A stretch of 64,000 bases of DNA from the NCBI GenBank assembly GCA_949130485.1, contig OX422197.1, forward strand, positions 2,395,603-2,459,602, given 5' to 3'. Made by a program: the position numbers and the translations under genes. Source of the stretch: Agelas oroides. Its lineage: Eukaryota; Porifera; Demospongiae; Agelasida; Agelasidae. How positions within the stretch are numbered: the stretch's first letter is position 1; the number at the start of each line of letters is the position of its first letter. This document shows positions 1 to 14,050 of this stretch, piece by piece. A model generated the notes under the pieces. It ran no database searches, was not told the DNA's origin, and saw only the letters and a list, made by a program, of their open reading frames with translations.

Positions 1-3000
1 CTCTACATTGCTCTACGACATTCTACCATGACTCTCCTTGACTCTACTTGACTATACTAAACTCTACTATGGCTCCACTACATTCTACCAAGGCTCTACT
101 TGACTCTACACGACTCTACTACATTCTACCTTGGCTCTACTTGGCTGTAGCTGGCTCTACTACACCCTGCCATGGCTCTACTACATTCTACCTAGGCTCT
201 ACTTGACTCTACACGACTCTACTACTCTCTACCATGACTCTACTTGGCTGTACCTGTCTGCACTACACTCTACCATGATTCTACTACATTCTACCATGGC
301 TCTACCTGACTCTACTTGACTGTACTACACTCTACTATGGTTCTACTACATTCTACCAAGGCTCTACTTGACTCTACACGACTCTACTACTCTCTACCAT
401 GACTCTTCTTGGATGTACCTGTCTGTACTACACTCCACCATGGCTCTCCTACATTCTACCTAGGCTCTACTCGCCTCTACATGACTCCACTCCATTCCAC
501 CATTGCTATTCTTGACTCTACTTAACTGTACTACACTATACCATGACTGTACTTGGTTCTACTTAGCTCTACTACACTCTACCATGGTCTACTACATTCT
601 ACCAAGGCTCTACTTGACTCTATATGACTCTACTACATTCTACCATGGCTCTACTTGGCTGTACCTGGCTGTACTACCCTCTTCCATGGCTCTACTACAT
701 TCTACCAAAGCTCTACTTGCCTATACATGACTCTACTGCATTCTACAAAGGCCCTACTTGACTGTACTTCACTCTACTACACTTCACCATGGCTCTACGC
801 GGCTCTACTTGACTCTACTATGCTCTACCATGTTCTACTTCATTCTACCAAGGCTCTACATGCCTCTACATGACACTACTACATTCTACCCTGGCTCTAC
901 TTGATTCTACTTGACTGTACTAAACTCTACTATGGCTCTACTACATTCTACCAAGGCTCTACTTGACTATACACGACTCAACTACTCTCTACCATGACTC
1001 TACTTGGATGTACCTCTCTATACTACACTCTACCATGGCTCTACAACATTCTACCAAGGCTCTACTTGACTCTACATTGCTCTACGACATTCTACTATGG
1101 CTCTACTTGACTCTACTTGACTATACTAAACTCTACTATGGCTCCACTACATTCTACCAAGTCTCTACTTGACTCTACACGATCCTACTACATTGTACCT
1201 TGGATCTACTTGGCTGTACCTGGCTCTACAACACTCTGCCATGCCTCTACTACATTTTACCAAGCCTCTACTTGACTCTACATGTCTCTACTTCTCTCTA
1301 CCATGATTCTACTTGGCTGTACCTGTCTGTACTACACTCTACAATGGCTCTACTACATTCTACCAATGCTCTACTTGACTCTACATGACTCTACTTCATT
1401 CCACCATTTCTCTTCTTGACTCTACTTGACTGTACTACACTCTACCATGGCTGTACTTTGTTCTACTTAGCTCTACTACACTCTACCATGGTCTACTACA
1501 TTCTCCCAAGGCTCTACTTGACTCTACATGACTCTACTTCATTCCACCATTGCTCTTCTTGACTCTACTTGACTGTACTACACTCTACCATGACTGTACT
1601 TGGTTCTACTTAGCTCTACTACACTCTACCATGGTGTACTTCATTCTACCAAGGCTCTACTTGACTCTACATGACTCTACTACATTCTACCATGGCTCTA
1701 CTTGGCTGTACCTGGCTCTACTACACTCTGCCATGGCTCTATACTACATTCTACCGAGGCTCTACTTGGCTGTACATGACTCTACTACATTCTTCACTCT
1801 CTACCATGACTGTACTTGGATGTACCTGCCTGTACTACACTCTACCATGACTCTGCTACATTCTACCATGGCTCTACTTGACTCTACTTGACTGTACTAC
1901 ACTCTACTATGGTTCTACTGCGCTCTACCAAGGCTCTACTTGACTCTACACGACTCTACTACTCTCTACCATGACTCTAGTTGGCTGTACCTGTCTGTAC
2001 TACACCCTACCATGGCTCTACTACATTCTACCAAGGCTCTACTTGACTGTACATGACTCTACTACATTCTACAAAGGCCCTACTTGACTCTACTTAACTC
2101 TACTACACTTCACCATGGCTCTACGTGGCTCTACTTGACTCTACTATACTCTACCATGGTCTACTACATTCTTCCAAGACTCTACTTGACTCTACACGAC
2201 TCTACTACATTCTACCATAGCTCTACTTGACTCTACTTGACTGTAATAAACTCTACTATCGCTCTACTACATTCTACCAAGGCTCTACTTGACGCTACTT
2301 GACTGTACTAAACTCTACTATGGCTCTACTACATTCTACCAAGGCTCTACTTGACTCTACACGACTCTACTACTCTCTATCATGACTCTACGTGGATGTA
2401 CCTGTCTGTACTGCACTCTACCATGGCTCTACTACATTCTACCAAGCCTTTGCTTGACTCTACATTGCTCTACTACATTCTACCATGGCTCTACTTGACT
2501 CTACTTGACTATACTAAACTCTGCTATGGCTCCACTACATTCTACCAAGGCTCTACTTGACTCTACACGACTCTACCACATTCTACCTTGGCTCTACTAC
2601 ACACTGCCATGGCTCTACTACATTCTACCAAGGCTCTACTTGACTCTACATGTCTCTACTACTCTCTACCATGACTCTACTTGAATGTACCTGTCTGTAC
2701 TACACTCTACCATGACTCTACTACATTCTACCATGGCGCTACTTGACTCTACTTGACTGTAGTACACTCTACTATGGTTTTACTACATTCTACCAAGGCT
2801 CTACTTGACTCTACACGACTCTACTTCTTTCTACCATGACTCTACCTGGCTGTACCTGTCTGTACTACACTCTACCATGGCTCTACTACATTCTACCAAG
2901 GCTCTACTTGACTCTACATGACTCTACTTCATTCCACCATTGCTCTTCTTGACTCTACTTGACTGTACTACACTCTACCATGGCTGTACTTGGTTCTACT

Positions 3001-3040
3001 TAGCTCTACTACATTCTACCAAGGCTCTACTTGACTCTAC

Positions 3041-4390
3041 ATGACTCTACTGCATTCTACCATGGCTCTACTTGGCTGTACCTGGATCTACTACACTCTG
3101 CCATGGCTCTACTTCATTCTACCAAGGCTCTACTTGGCTGTACATGATACTACTACATTCTTCACTCTCCACCATGACTCTACTTGGATGTACCTATCTG
3201 TACTACACTCTACCAATGCTCTACTACATTCTACCATGGCTCTACTTGACTCTACTTGACTGTACTACACTCTACTATGGTTCTACTACATTCTACCATG
3301 GCGCTACTTGACTCTACACGATTCTACTACTCTCTACCATTACTCTACTTGGCTGTACCTGTCTGTATTACACTCTACCAATGTTGTACTACATTCTACC
3401 AAGGCTCTACTTGACTCTACATGACTCTACTACATTCTACCATGGCTCTACTTGACTCTACTTGACTGTACTAAACTCTACTATGACTCTACTACATTCT
3501 ACCAAGGCTCTACTTGACTCTACACGACACTACTACTCTCTACCATGACTCTACTTCGATGTACCTCTCTGTACTACACCCTACCACGGCTCTACTACAT
3601 TCTACCAAGTCTCTACTTGACTCTACATTGCTCTACGACATTCTACCATGGCTCTACTTGACTCTACTTGACTATGCTAAACTCTACTATGGCTCCACTA
3701 CATTCTACCAAGGCTCTACTTGACTCTACACGACTCTACTACATTCTACCTTGGCTCTACTTGGCTGTAGCTGGCTCTACTACACTCTGCCATGGCTCTA
3801 CTACATTCTACCAAGGTTTACTTGACTCTACATGTCTCTACTTCTCTCTACCATGATTCTACTTGGCTGTACCTGTCTGTACTACACTCTACAATGGCTC
3901 TACTACATTCTACCAATGCTCTACTTGACTCTACATGACTCTACTTCATTCCACCATTGCTCTTCTTGACTCTACTTCACTGTACTACACTCTAACATGG
4001 CTGTACTTGGTTCTACTTAGCTCTACTACACTCTGCCATGGTCTACTACATTCTACCAAGGCTCTACTTGACTCTACAATTCTCTACGACATTCTAACAT
4101 GGCTCTCCTTGACTCTACTTGACTATACTAAACTCTACTATGGCTCCACTACATTCTACCAAGGCTCTACTTGACTCTACACGACCCTACTACATTCTAC
4201 CTTGGATGTACTTGGCTGTACCTGGCTCTACAACACTCTACCATGGCTCTACTACATTTTACCAAGCCTCTACTTGACTCTACATGTCTCTACTTCTCTC
4301 TACCATGATTCTACTTGGCTGTACCTGTCTGTACTACACTCTACAATGGCTCTACTACATTCTACCAAGGCTCTACTTGACTCTACATTC
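3041..4390 (+). repeat. Higher-order segment matching 18,826-20,176
   Basis: This block repeats, with scattered substitutions, 15,785-15,786 bp further on. Its markers keep their order and spacing: the TTCACTCTCCACCATGAC region, the CGATGTACCTCTCTG unit, the ACCCTACCACGGC unit, the CTACGACATTC unit, and the CTACAACACT unit (4,202 versus 19,988). The length of collinearity rules out chance similarity between simple monomers. It is visibly more diverged than the 2,656-bp tandem copies, so the duplication is older. Confidence 0.75.
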
Positions 4391-4735
4391 CTCTACGACA
4401 TTCTACCATGTCTCTACTTGACTCTACTTGACTACACTAAACTCTACTATGGCTCCACTACATTCTACCAAGGTTCTACTTGACTCTACACGACTCTACT
4501 ACATTCTACCTTGGCTCTACTTGACTCTACTTGACTGTACTAAACTCTACTATGACTCTACTACATTCTACCAAGGCTCTACTTGACTCTACACGACCCT
4601 CCTACTCTCTACCATGACTCTACTTCGATGTACCTCTCTGTACTACACCCTACCACGGCTCTACTACATTCTACCAAGTCTCTACTTGACTCTACATTGC
4701 TCTACGGCATTCTACCAAGGCTGTACTTTACTCTA

Positions 4736-4780
4736 TAGAGTCAAGTAGAGCCGTGTTAGGGTGTCATGTAGAGTCAAGTA
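4736..4780 (-). repeat. 45-bp inverted satellite fragment, copy 1
   Basis: Here the repeat is read on the opposite strand: the cores appear as GTAGAG and the tails as reversed forms (TCAAGTAGAGCCGTGTTAGG). The left junction is the 12-bp palindrome ACTCTATAGAGT (4,730-4,741). The right junction is the 18-bp perfect palindrome AGTCAAGTATACTTGACT (4,772-4,789). Positions 4,744-4,764 are the reverse complement, with one mismatch, of 4,645-4,665, about 80 bp upstream, so the fragment is a fold-back copy of its neighbour. The normal context elsewhere runs straight through, and here a TA is present on both sides of the insert. Confidence 0.93.
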
Positions 4781-6223
4781 TACTTGACTATACTAAACTC
4801 TACTTTGGCTCCACTACATTCTACCAAGGCTCTACTTGACTCTACACGACTCTACTACATTCTACCTTGGCTCTACTTGGCTGTAGCTGGCTCTACTACA
4901 CTCTGCCATGGCTCTACTACATTCTACCAAGGCTCTACTTGACTCTACATGTCTCTACTTCTCTCTACCATGATTCTACTTGGCTGTACCTGTCTGTACT
5001 ACACTCTACAATGGCTCTACTACATTCTACCAATGCTCTACTTGACTCTACATGACTCTACTTCATTCCACCATTGCTCTTCTTGACTCTACTTCACTGT
5101 ACTACACTCTAACATGGCTGTACTTGGTTCTACTTAGCTCTACTACACTCTGCCATGGTCTACTACATTCTACCAAGGCTCTACTTGACTCTACAATTCT
5201 CTACGACATTCTACCATGGCTCTCCTTGACTCTACTTGACTATACTAAACTCTACTATGGCTCCACTACATTCTACCAAGGCTCTACTTGACTCTACACG
5301 ACCCTACTACATTCTACCTTGGATGTACTTGGCTGTAGCTGGCTCTACTACACTCTGCCATGACTCTACTACATTCTACCAAGGCTCTACTTGACTCTAC
5401 ATGACTCTACTTCATTCCACCATTGCTCTTCTTGACTCTACTTCACTGTCCTACACTCTACCATGGCTGTACTTGGGTCTACTTAGCTCTACTACACTCT
5501 GCCATGGTCTACTACATTCTACCAAGGCTCTACTTGACTCTACATTGCTCTACGACATTCTACCATGACTCTCCTTGACTCTACTTGACTATACTAAACT
5601 CTACTATGGCTCCACTACATTCTACCAAGGCTCTACTTGACTCTACACGACTCTACTACATTCTACCTTGGCTCTACTTGGCTGTAGCTGGCTCTACTAC
5701 ACCCTGCCATGGCTCTACTACATACTACCTAGGCTCTACTTGACTCTACATGTCTCTACTTCTCTCTACCATGATTCTACTTGGCTGTACCTGTCTGTAC
5801 TACACTCTACAACGGCTCTACTACATTCTACCATGGCTCTACTTGACTCTACATGACTCTAGTTCATTCCACCATTGCTCTTCTTGACTCTACTTCACTG
5901 TACTACACTCTGCCATGGCTGTACTTGGTTCTACTTAGCTCTACTACACTCTGCCATGGTCTACTACATTCTACCAAGGCTCTACTTGACTCTATATGTC
6001 TCTACTTCTCTCTACCATGATTCTACTTGGCTGTACCTGTCTGTACTACACTCTACAATGGCTCTACTACATTCTACCAAGGCTCTACTTGACTCTACAT
6101 GACTCTACTTCATTCCACCATTGCTCTTCTTGACTCTACTTGACTCTACTTCACTCTACCATGGCTGTACTTGGTTCTACTTAGCTCTACTACACTCTAC
6201 CATGGTCTACTACATTCTACCAA

Positions 6224-6540
6224 GGATCTACTTGATTGTACATGACTCTACTTCATTCCACCATTGCTCTTCTTAACTCTACTTGACTGTACTACACTCT
6301 ACCATGGCTCTACTTGGCTGTACCTGGCTCTACTACACTCTGCCATCGCTCTACTACATTCTACCGAGGTTCTACTTGGCTGTACATGACTCTACTACAT
6401 TCTTCACTCTCTACCATGACTCTACTTGGATGTACCTGTCTGTACTAAACTCTACATGACTCTACTCCATTCTACCATGGCTCTTCTTGACTCTACTTGA
6501 CTGTACTAAACTCTACTATAGCTCTACTACATTCTACCAA
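6224..6540 (+). repeat. Nested 317-bp duplication, first copy
   Basis: The block starts at GGATCTACTTGATTGTACAT and repeats at 6,541. It includes the GCCATCGCTC variant, the ACCGAGGTTC variant and the TTCTTCACTCTCTACC unit. The two copies differ by one base that I saw (GCTCTTCTTAAC versus GCTTTTCTTAAC). The pair recurs at 8,880 and 9,197 inside the second 2,656-bp copy. Confidence 0.92.
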
Positions 6541-6857
6541 GGATCTACTTGATTGTACATGACTCTACTTCATTCCACCATTGCTTTTCTTAACTCTACT
6601 TGACTGTACTACACTCTACCATGGCTCTACTTGGCTGTACCTGGCTCTACTACACTCTGCCATCGCTCTACTACATTCTACCGAGGTTCTACTTGGCTGT
6701 ACATGACTCTACTACATTCTTCACTCTCTACCATGACTCTACTTGGATGTACCTGTCTGTACTAAACTCTACATGACTCTACTCCATTCTACCATGGCTC
6801 TTCTTGACTCTACTTGACTGTACTAAACTCTACTATAGCTCTACTACATTCTACCAA
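6541..6857 (+). repeat. Nested 317-bp duplication, second copy
   Basis: This is a tandem copy of 6,224-6,540. After 6,857 the sequence changes to GGCTCTACTTGACTGTACAC, so there are only two copies. The diagnostic T in GCTTTTCTTAAC is also present in the corresponding copy at 9,197-9,513, as expected if the 317-bp pair was later carried along in the 2,656-bp duplication. Confidence 0.92.
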
Positions 6858-7500
6858 GGCTCTACTTGACTGTACACGACTCTACTACTCTCTACCATGA
6901 CTCTACTTGGATGTACCTCTCTGTACTACACTCTACCATGGCTCTACTACATTATACCAAGGCTCTACTTGACTCTACATGACTCTACTTCATTCCACCA
7001 TTGCTCTTCTTCACTCTACTTGACTGTACTACACTCTACCATGGCTCTACTTGGCTGTACCTGGCTCTACTACACTCTGCCATGGATCTACTACATTCTA
7101 CCGAGGCTCTACTTGGCTGTACATGACTCTACTACATTCTTCACTCTCTACCATGACTCTACTTGGATGTACCTGTCTGTACTAAACTCTACATGACTCT
7201 ACTACATTCTACCATGGCACTTCTTGACTCTACTTGACTGTACTAAACTCTACTATAGCTCTACTACATTCTACCAAGGATCTACTTGACTCTACACGAC
7301 TCTACTACTCTCTACCATGACTCTACTTGGATGTACCTCTCTGTACTACTCTCTACCATGGCTCTACTACATTCTACCATGGCTCTACTTGACTCTACAT
7401 TCCTCTACGACATTCTACCATGGCTCTAATTGACTCTACTTGACTACACTAAACTCTACTATGGCTCCACTGCATTCTACCAAGGCTCTACTTGACTCTA

Positions 7501-10157
7501 CATGACTCTACTACATTCTACCTTGGCTCTACTTGGCTGTAGCTGGCTCTACTACACTCTGCCATGGCTCTACTACATTCTACCAAGGCTCTACTTGACT
7601 CTACATGTCTCTACTTCTCTCTACCATGATTCTACTTGGCTGTACCTGTCTGTACTACACTCTACAATGGCTCTACTACATTCTACCAATGCTCTACTTG
7701 ACTCTACATGACTCTACTTCATTCCACCATTGCTCTTCTTGACTCTACTTCACTGTACTACACTCTAACATGGCTGTACTTGGTTCTACTTAGCTCTACT
7801 ACACTCTGCCATGGTCTACTACATTCTACCAAGGCTCTACTTGACTCTACAATTCTCTACGACATTCTACCATGGCTCTCCTTGACTCTACTTGACTATA
7901 CTAAACTCTACTATGGCTCCACTACATTCTACCAAGGCTCTACTTGACTCTACACGACCCTACTACATTCTACCTTGGATGTACTTGGCTGTAGCTGGCT
8001 CTACTACACTCTGCCATGACTCTACTACATTCTACCAAGGCTCTACTTGACTCTACATGACTCTACTTCATTCCACCATTGCTCTTCTTGACTCTACTTC
8101 ACTGTCCTACACTCTACCATGGCTGTACTTGGGTCTACTTAGCTCTACTACACTCTGCCATGGTCTACTACATTCTACCAAGGCTCTACTTGACTCTACA
8201 TTGCTCTACGACATTCTACCATGACTCTCCTTGACTCTACTTGACTATACTAAACTCTACTATGGCTCCACTACATTCTACCAAGGCTCTACTTGACTCT
8301 ACACGACTCTACTACATTCTACCTTGGCTCTACTTGGCTGTAGCTGGCTCTACTACACCCTGCCATGGCTCTACTACATTCTACCTAGGCTCTACTTGAC
8401 TCTACATGTCTCTACTTCTCTCTACCATGATTCTACTTGGCTGTACCTGTCTGTACTACACTCTACAACGGCTCTACTACATTCTACCATGGCTCTACTT
8501 GACTCTACATGACTCTAGTTCATTCCACCATTGCTCTTCTTGACTCTACTTCACTGTACTACACTCTGCCATGGCTGTACTTGGTTCTACTTAGCTCTAC
8601 TACACTCTGCCATGGTCTACTACATTCTACCAAGGCTCTACTTGACTCTATATGTCTCTACTTCTCTCTACCATGATTCTACTTGGCTGTACCTGTCTGT
8701 ACTACACTCTACAATGGCTCTACTACATTCTACCAAGGCTCTACTTGACTCTACATGACTCTACTTCATTCCACCATTGCTCTTCTTGACTCTACTTGAC
8801 TCTACTTCACTCTACCATGGCTGTACTTGGTTCTACTTAGCTCTACTACACTCTACCATGGTCTACTACATTCTACCAAGGATCTACTTGATTGTACATG
8901 ACTCTACTTCATTCCACCATTGCTCTTCTTAACTCTACTTGACTGTACTACACTCTACCATGGCTCTACTTGGCTGTACCTGGCTCTACTACACTCTGCC
9001 ATCGCTCTACTACATTCTACCGAGGTTCTACTTGGCTGTACATGACTCTACTACATTCTTCACTCTCTACCATGACTCTACTTGGATGTACCTGTCTGTA
9101 CTAAACTCTACATGACTCTACTCCATTCTACCATGGCTCTTCTTGACTCTACTTGACTGTACTAAACTCTACTATAGCTCTACTACATTCTACCAAGGAT
9201 CTACTTGATTGTACATGACTCTACTTCATTCCACCATTGCTTTTCTTAACTCTACTTGACTGTACTACACTCTACCATGGCTCTACTTGGCTGTACCTGG
9301 CTCTACTACACTCTGCCATCGCTCTACTACATTCTACCGAGGTTCTACTTGGCTGTACATGACTCTACTACATTCTTCACTCTCTACCATGACTCTACTT
9401 GGATGTACCTGTCTGTACTAAACTCTACATGACTCTACTCCATTCTACCATGGCTCTTCTTGACTCTACTTGACTGTACTAAACTCTACTATAGCTCTAC
9501 TACATTCTACCAAGGCTCTACTTGACTGTACACGACTCTACTACTCTCTACCATGACTCTACTTGGATGTACCTCTCTGTACTACACTCTACCATGGCTC
9601 TACTACATTATACCAAGGCTCTACTTGACTCTACATGACTCTACTTCATTCCACCATTGCTCTTCTTCACTCTACTTGACTGTACTACACTCTACCATGG
9701 CTCTACTTGGCTGTACCTGGCTCTACTACACTCTGCCATGGATCTACTACATTCTACCGAGGCTCTACTTGGCTGTACATGACTCTACTACATTCTTCAC
9801 TCTCTACCATGACTCTACTTGGATGTACCTGTCTGTACTAAACTCTACATGACTCTACTACATTCTACCATGGCACTTCTTGACTCTACTTGACTGTACT
9901 AAACTCTACTATAGCTCTACTACATTCTACCAAGGATCTACTTGACTCTACACGACTCTACTACTCTCTACCATGACTCTACTTGGATGTACCTCTCTGT
10001 ACTACTCTCTACCATGGCTCTACTACATTCTACCATGGCTCTACTTGACTCTACATTCCTCTACGACATTCTACCATGGCTCTAATTGACTCTACTTGAC
10101 TACACTAAACTCTACTATGGCTCCACTGCATTCTACCAAGGCTCTACTTGACTCTAC
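7501..10157 (+). repeat. 2,656-bp tandem duplication, second copy
   Basis: This copy directly follows the first and is nearly identical to it. The match ends at about 10,160-10,190, where the sequence changes to CTTGGCTGTACTTGGC and a TAGCTTGCTC variant. It carries its own copy of the nested 317-bp duplication (8,880-9,196 and 9,197-9,513), so the 317-bp event came first. Confidence 0.92.
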
Positions 10158-11326
10158 ATGACTCTACTACATTCTACCTTGGCTGTACTTGGCTGTAGCT
10201 TGCTCTACTACACTCTACTATGGTTCAACTACATTCTACAAAGGTTCTACTTGACTCTACACGACTCTACTTCTCTCTACCATGACTCTATTTGGCTGTG
10301 CCTGTCTGTACTACACTCTACAATGGCTCTACTACATTGTACCAAGGCTCTACTTGACTCTACATGACTCTACTGCATTCCACCTTTGCTCTTCTTGACT
10401 CTACTTCACTGTACTACACTCTACCATGTCTGTATTTGGTTCTACTTAGCTCTGCTACACTCTACCATGGTCTACTACATTCTACCAAGGCTCTACTTGA
10501 CTCTACATGAGTCTACTTCATTCCACCATTGCTCTTCTTGACTCTACTTGCCTGTACTACATTCTACCTTAGCTCTACTTGGCTGTACCTGGATCTACCA
10601 CACTCTGCCATGGCTCTACTTCATTCTACCAAGGCTGTACTTGGCTGTACATGAGTGTACTACATTCTTCACTCTCTACCATGACGCTACTTGGATATGC
10701 CTATCTGTACTACACTCTAACATGACTCTACTACATTCTACCATGGCTCTACTTGACTCTACTGGACTGTACTACACTCTACTATGGTTCTACTACATTC
10801 TACCAAGGCGCTACATGACTCTACACGACTCTACTACTCTCTACCGTGACTCTTGGCTGTACCAGTCTGTCCTACACTCTACCATGGTTCTACTACATTC
10901 TACCAAGGCTCTACTTGACTCTACATGTCTCTACTACATTCTACCATGGATCTACTTGACTCTACTTGACTGTACTAAACTCTACTATGACTCTACTACA
11001 TTCTACCAAGGCTCTACTTGACTCTACACGACTCTACTACTCTCTACCATGACTCTACTTGGATGTACCTCTCTGTACTACACTCTACCATGGCTCTACT
11101 ACGTTCTACCATGGCTCTACTTGACTCTACTTGACTGTACTAAACTCTACTATGACTCTACTTCATTCTACCAAGGCGCTACTTGACTCTACACGATTCT
11201 ACTACTCTCTACCATTACTCTACTTGGCTGTACCTGTCTGTACTACACTCTACCATAGTTGTACTACATTCTACCAAGGCTCTCCTTGACTCTACGTGAC
11301 TCTACTACATTCTACCAAGGCTCTAC

Positions 11327-14050
11327 TTGACTCTACACGACCCTACTACTCTCTACCATGACTCTACTTCGATGTACCTCACTGTACTACACCCTACCAC
11401 GGCTCTACTACATTCTACCAAGTCTCTACTTGACTCTACATTGCTCTACGACATTCTACCATGGCTCTACTTGACTCTACTTGACTATACTAAACTCTAC
11501 TATGGCTCAACTACATTCTACCAAGGCTCTACTTGACTCTACACGACTCTACTACATTCTACATTGGCTCTACTTGGCTGTAGCTGGCTCTACTGCACTC
11601 TGCCATGAGTCTACTACATTCTACCAAGGCTCTACTTGACTCTACATATCTCTACTTCTCTCTACCATGATTCTACTTGGCTGTACCTGTCTGTACTACA
11701 CTCTACAATGGCTCTACTACATTCTACCAAGGCTCTACTTGACTCTACATGACTCTACTTCATTCCACCATTGCTCTTCTTGACTCTACTTCACTGTACT
11801 ACACTCTACCATGGCTGTACTTGGTTCTACTTAGCTCTACTACACTCTGCCATGGTCTACTACATTCTACCAAGGCTCTACTTGACTCTACATTGCTCTA
11901 CGACATTCTACCATGGCTCTCCTTGACTCTACTTGACTATACTAAACTCTACTATGGCTCCACTACATTCTACCAAGGCTCTACTTGACTCTACATGACC
12001 CTACTACATTCTACCTTGGATGTACTTGGCTGTACCTGGATCTACAACACTCTACCATGGCTCTACTACATTTTACCTAGCCTCTACTTGACTGTACATG
12101 TCTCTACTTCTCTCTACCATGATTCTACTTGGCTGTACCTGTCTGTACTACACTCTACAATGGCTCTACTACATTCTAGCAAGGCTCTACTTGACTCTAC
12201 ATGACTCTACTTCATTCCACCATTGCTCTTCTTGACTCTACTTGACTGTACTACACTCTTCCATGGCTGTACTTGGTTCTACTTAGCTCTACTATACTCA
12301 ACCATGGTCTACTACATTCTACCAAGGATCTACTTGACTGTACATGACTCTACTTCATTCCACCATTGCTCTTCTTGACTCTACTTGACTGTACTACACT
12401 CTACCATGGCTCTACTTGGCTGTACCTGGCTCTACTACACTCTGCCATGGCTCTACTACATTCTACCGAGGCTCTACTTGGCTGTACATGACTCTACTAC
12501 ATTCTTCACTCTCTACCATGACTCTACTTGGATTTACCTGTCTGTACTAAACTCTACATGACTCTACTACATCCTACCATGGCTCTTCTTGGCTCTACTT
12601 GACTGTACTAAACTCTACTATAGCTCTACTACATTCTACCAAGGATCTACTTGACTCTACACGACTCTACTACTCTCTACCATGACTCTACTTGGATGTA
12701 CCTCTCTGTACTACACTCTACCATGGCTCTGCTACATTCTACCATGGCTCTACTTGACTCTACTTGACTACACTAAACTCTACTATGGCTCCACTACATT
12801 CTACCAAGGCTCTACTTGACTCTACACGACTCTACTACATTCTACCTTGGCTCTACTTGGCTGTAGCTGGCTCTACTACACTCTACTATGGTTCTACTAC
12901 ATTCTACAAAGGCTCTACTTGACTCTACACGACTCTACTACTCTCTACCATTACTCTACTTGGCTGTACCTGTCTGTACTACACTCTACCATAGTTATAC
13001 TACATTCTACCAAGGCTCTACTTGACTCTACATGACTCTACTACATTCTACCATGGCTCTACTTGATTCCACTTGACTGTACTAAACTCTACTATGACTC
13101 TACTACATTCTACCAAGGCTCTACTTGACTCTACACGACCCTACTACTCTCTACCATGACTCTACTTCGATGTACCTCTCTGTACTACACCCTACCAAGG
13201 CTCTACTACATTCTACCAAGTCTCTACTTGACTCTACATTGCTCTACGACATTCTACCATGGCTCTACTTGACTCTATAGAGTCCAGTAGAGCCGTGGTA
13301 GGGTGTCATGTAGAATCTAGTATACTTGACTATACTAAACTCTACTATGGCTCCACTACATTCTACCAAGGTTCTACTTGACTCTACACGACTCTACTAC
13401 ATTCTACCTTGGCTCTACTTGGCTGTAGCTGGCTCTACTACACTCTGCCATGGCTCTACTACATTCTACCAAGGCTCTACTTGACTCTACATGTCACTAC
13501 TTCACTCTACCATGATTCTACTTGGCTGTACCTGTCTGTACTACACTCTACAATGGCTCTACTACATTCTACCAAGGCTCTACCTGACTCTACATGACTC
13601 TACTTCATTCAACCATTGCTCTTCTTGATTCTACTTCACTGTACTACACTCTACCATGGCTGTACTTGGTTCTACTTAGCTCTACTACACTCTGCCATGG
13701 TCTACTACATTCCACCAAGGCTCTACTTGACTCTACATTGCTCTACGACATTCTACCATGGCTCTCCTTGGCTCTACTTGACTATACTAAACTCTACTAT
13801 GGCTCCACTACATTCTACCAAGGCTCTACTTGACTCTACACGACCCTACTACATTCTACCTTGGATGTACTTGGGTGTACCTGGCTCTACAACACTCTAC
13901 CATGGCTCTACTACATTTTACCAAGCATCTACTTGACTCTACATGTCTCTACTTCTCTCTACCATGATTCTACTTGGCTGTACCTGTCTGTACTACACTC
14001 TACAATGGCTCTACTACATTCTACCAAGGCTCTACTTGACTCTACATGAC
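11327..14050 (+). repeat. Higher-order pair with about 1,845-bp local offset
   Basis: Matching landmarks are separated by 1,845 bp: 11,749 versus 13,594 (unit ATGACTCTACTTCATTC) and 12,016 versus 13,861 (GGATGTACTTGG before CTACAACACT). The corresponding part of the 19.3-22.0 kb segment has the same arrangement with an offset of 1,818 bp (19,721 versus 21,539; 19,988 versus 21,806). The 27-bp difference between the offsets is accounted for by small gains and losses between them. Copy 2 of the 45-bp inverted fragment lies inside this block. Confidence 0.7.
13278..13322 (-). repeat. 45-bp inverted satellite fragment, copy 2
   Basis: This is the same inverted fragment in the same flanking context (after a GGCTCTACTTGACTCTA unit, before TACTTGACTATACTAAAC). 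The left junction is a 14-bp perfect palindrome, GACTCTATAGAGTC (13,271-13,284). The right junction is reduced to an 8-bp palindrome by substitutions. The identical length and position show common descent with the copies at 4,736 and 15,327 rather than independent inversions. Confidence 0.92.

Larger units (their letters stand above)
4850..7500 (+). repeat. 2,656-bp tandem duplication, first copy
   Basis: From about 4,850 the sequence repeats at an offset of exactly 2,656 bp. Matching landmarks include the ATTCCACCATTGCTC units, the rare CTAGTTCATTCC variant, the GGGTCTACTTAGC variant and the GATTGTACATG unit. By eye I saw only one difference, at 5,724 versus 8,380 (A versus T). The upstream flanks differ (ACACGACTC before 4,850, ACATGACTC before 7,506), which sets the left edge within about 15 bp. 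It is very recent compared with the divergence between ordinary neighbouring superunits. Confidence 0.92.

Noticed and set aside
4756-4764. TTAGGG telomere-like hexamer
   Set aside because: It occurs once by chance inside the inverted 45-bp fragment (GTTAGGGTG) and is not tandem. The other two copies read GTAGGG.
4730-4789. Small transposon with a TA target duplication
   Set aside because: The insert is inverted satellite matching sequence 80 bp upstream, with no terminal repeats of its own beyond the fold-back junctions. A template switch is simpler.
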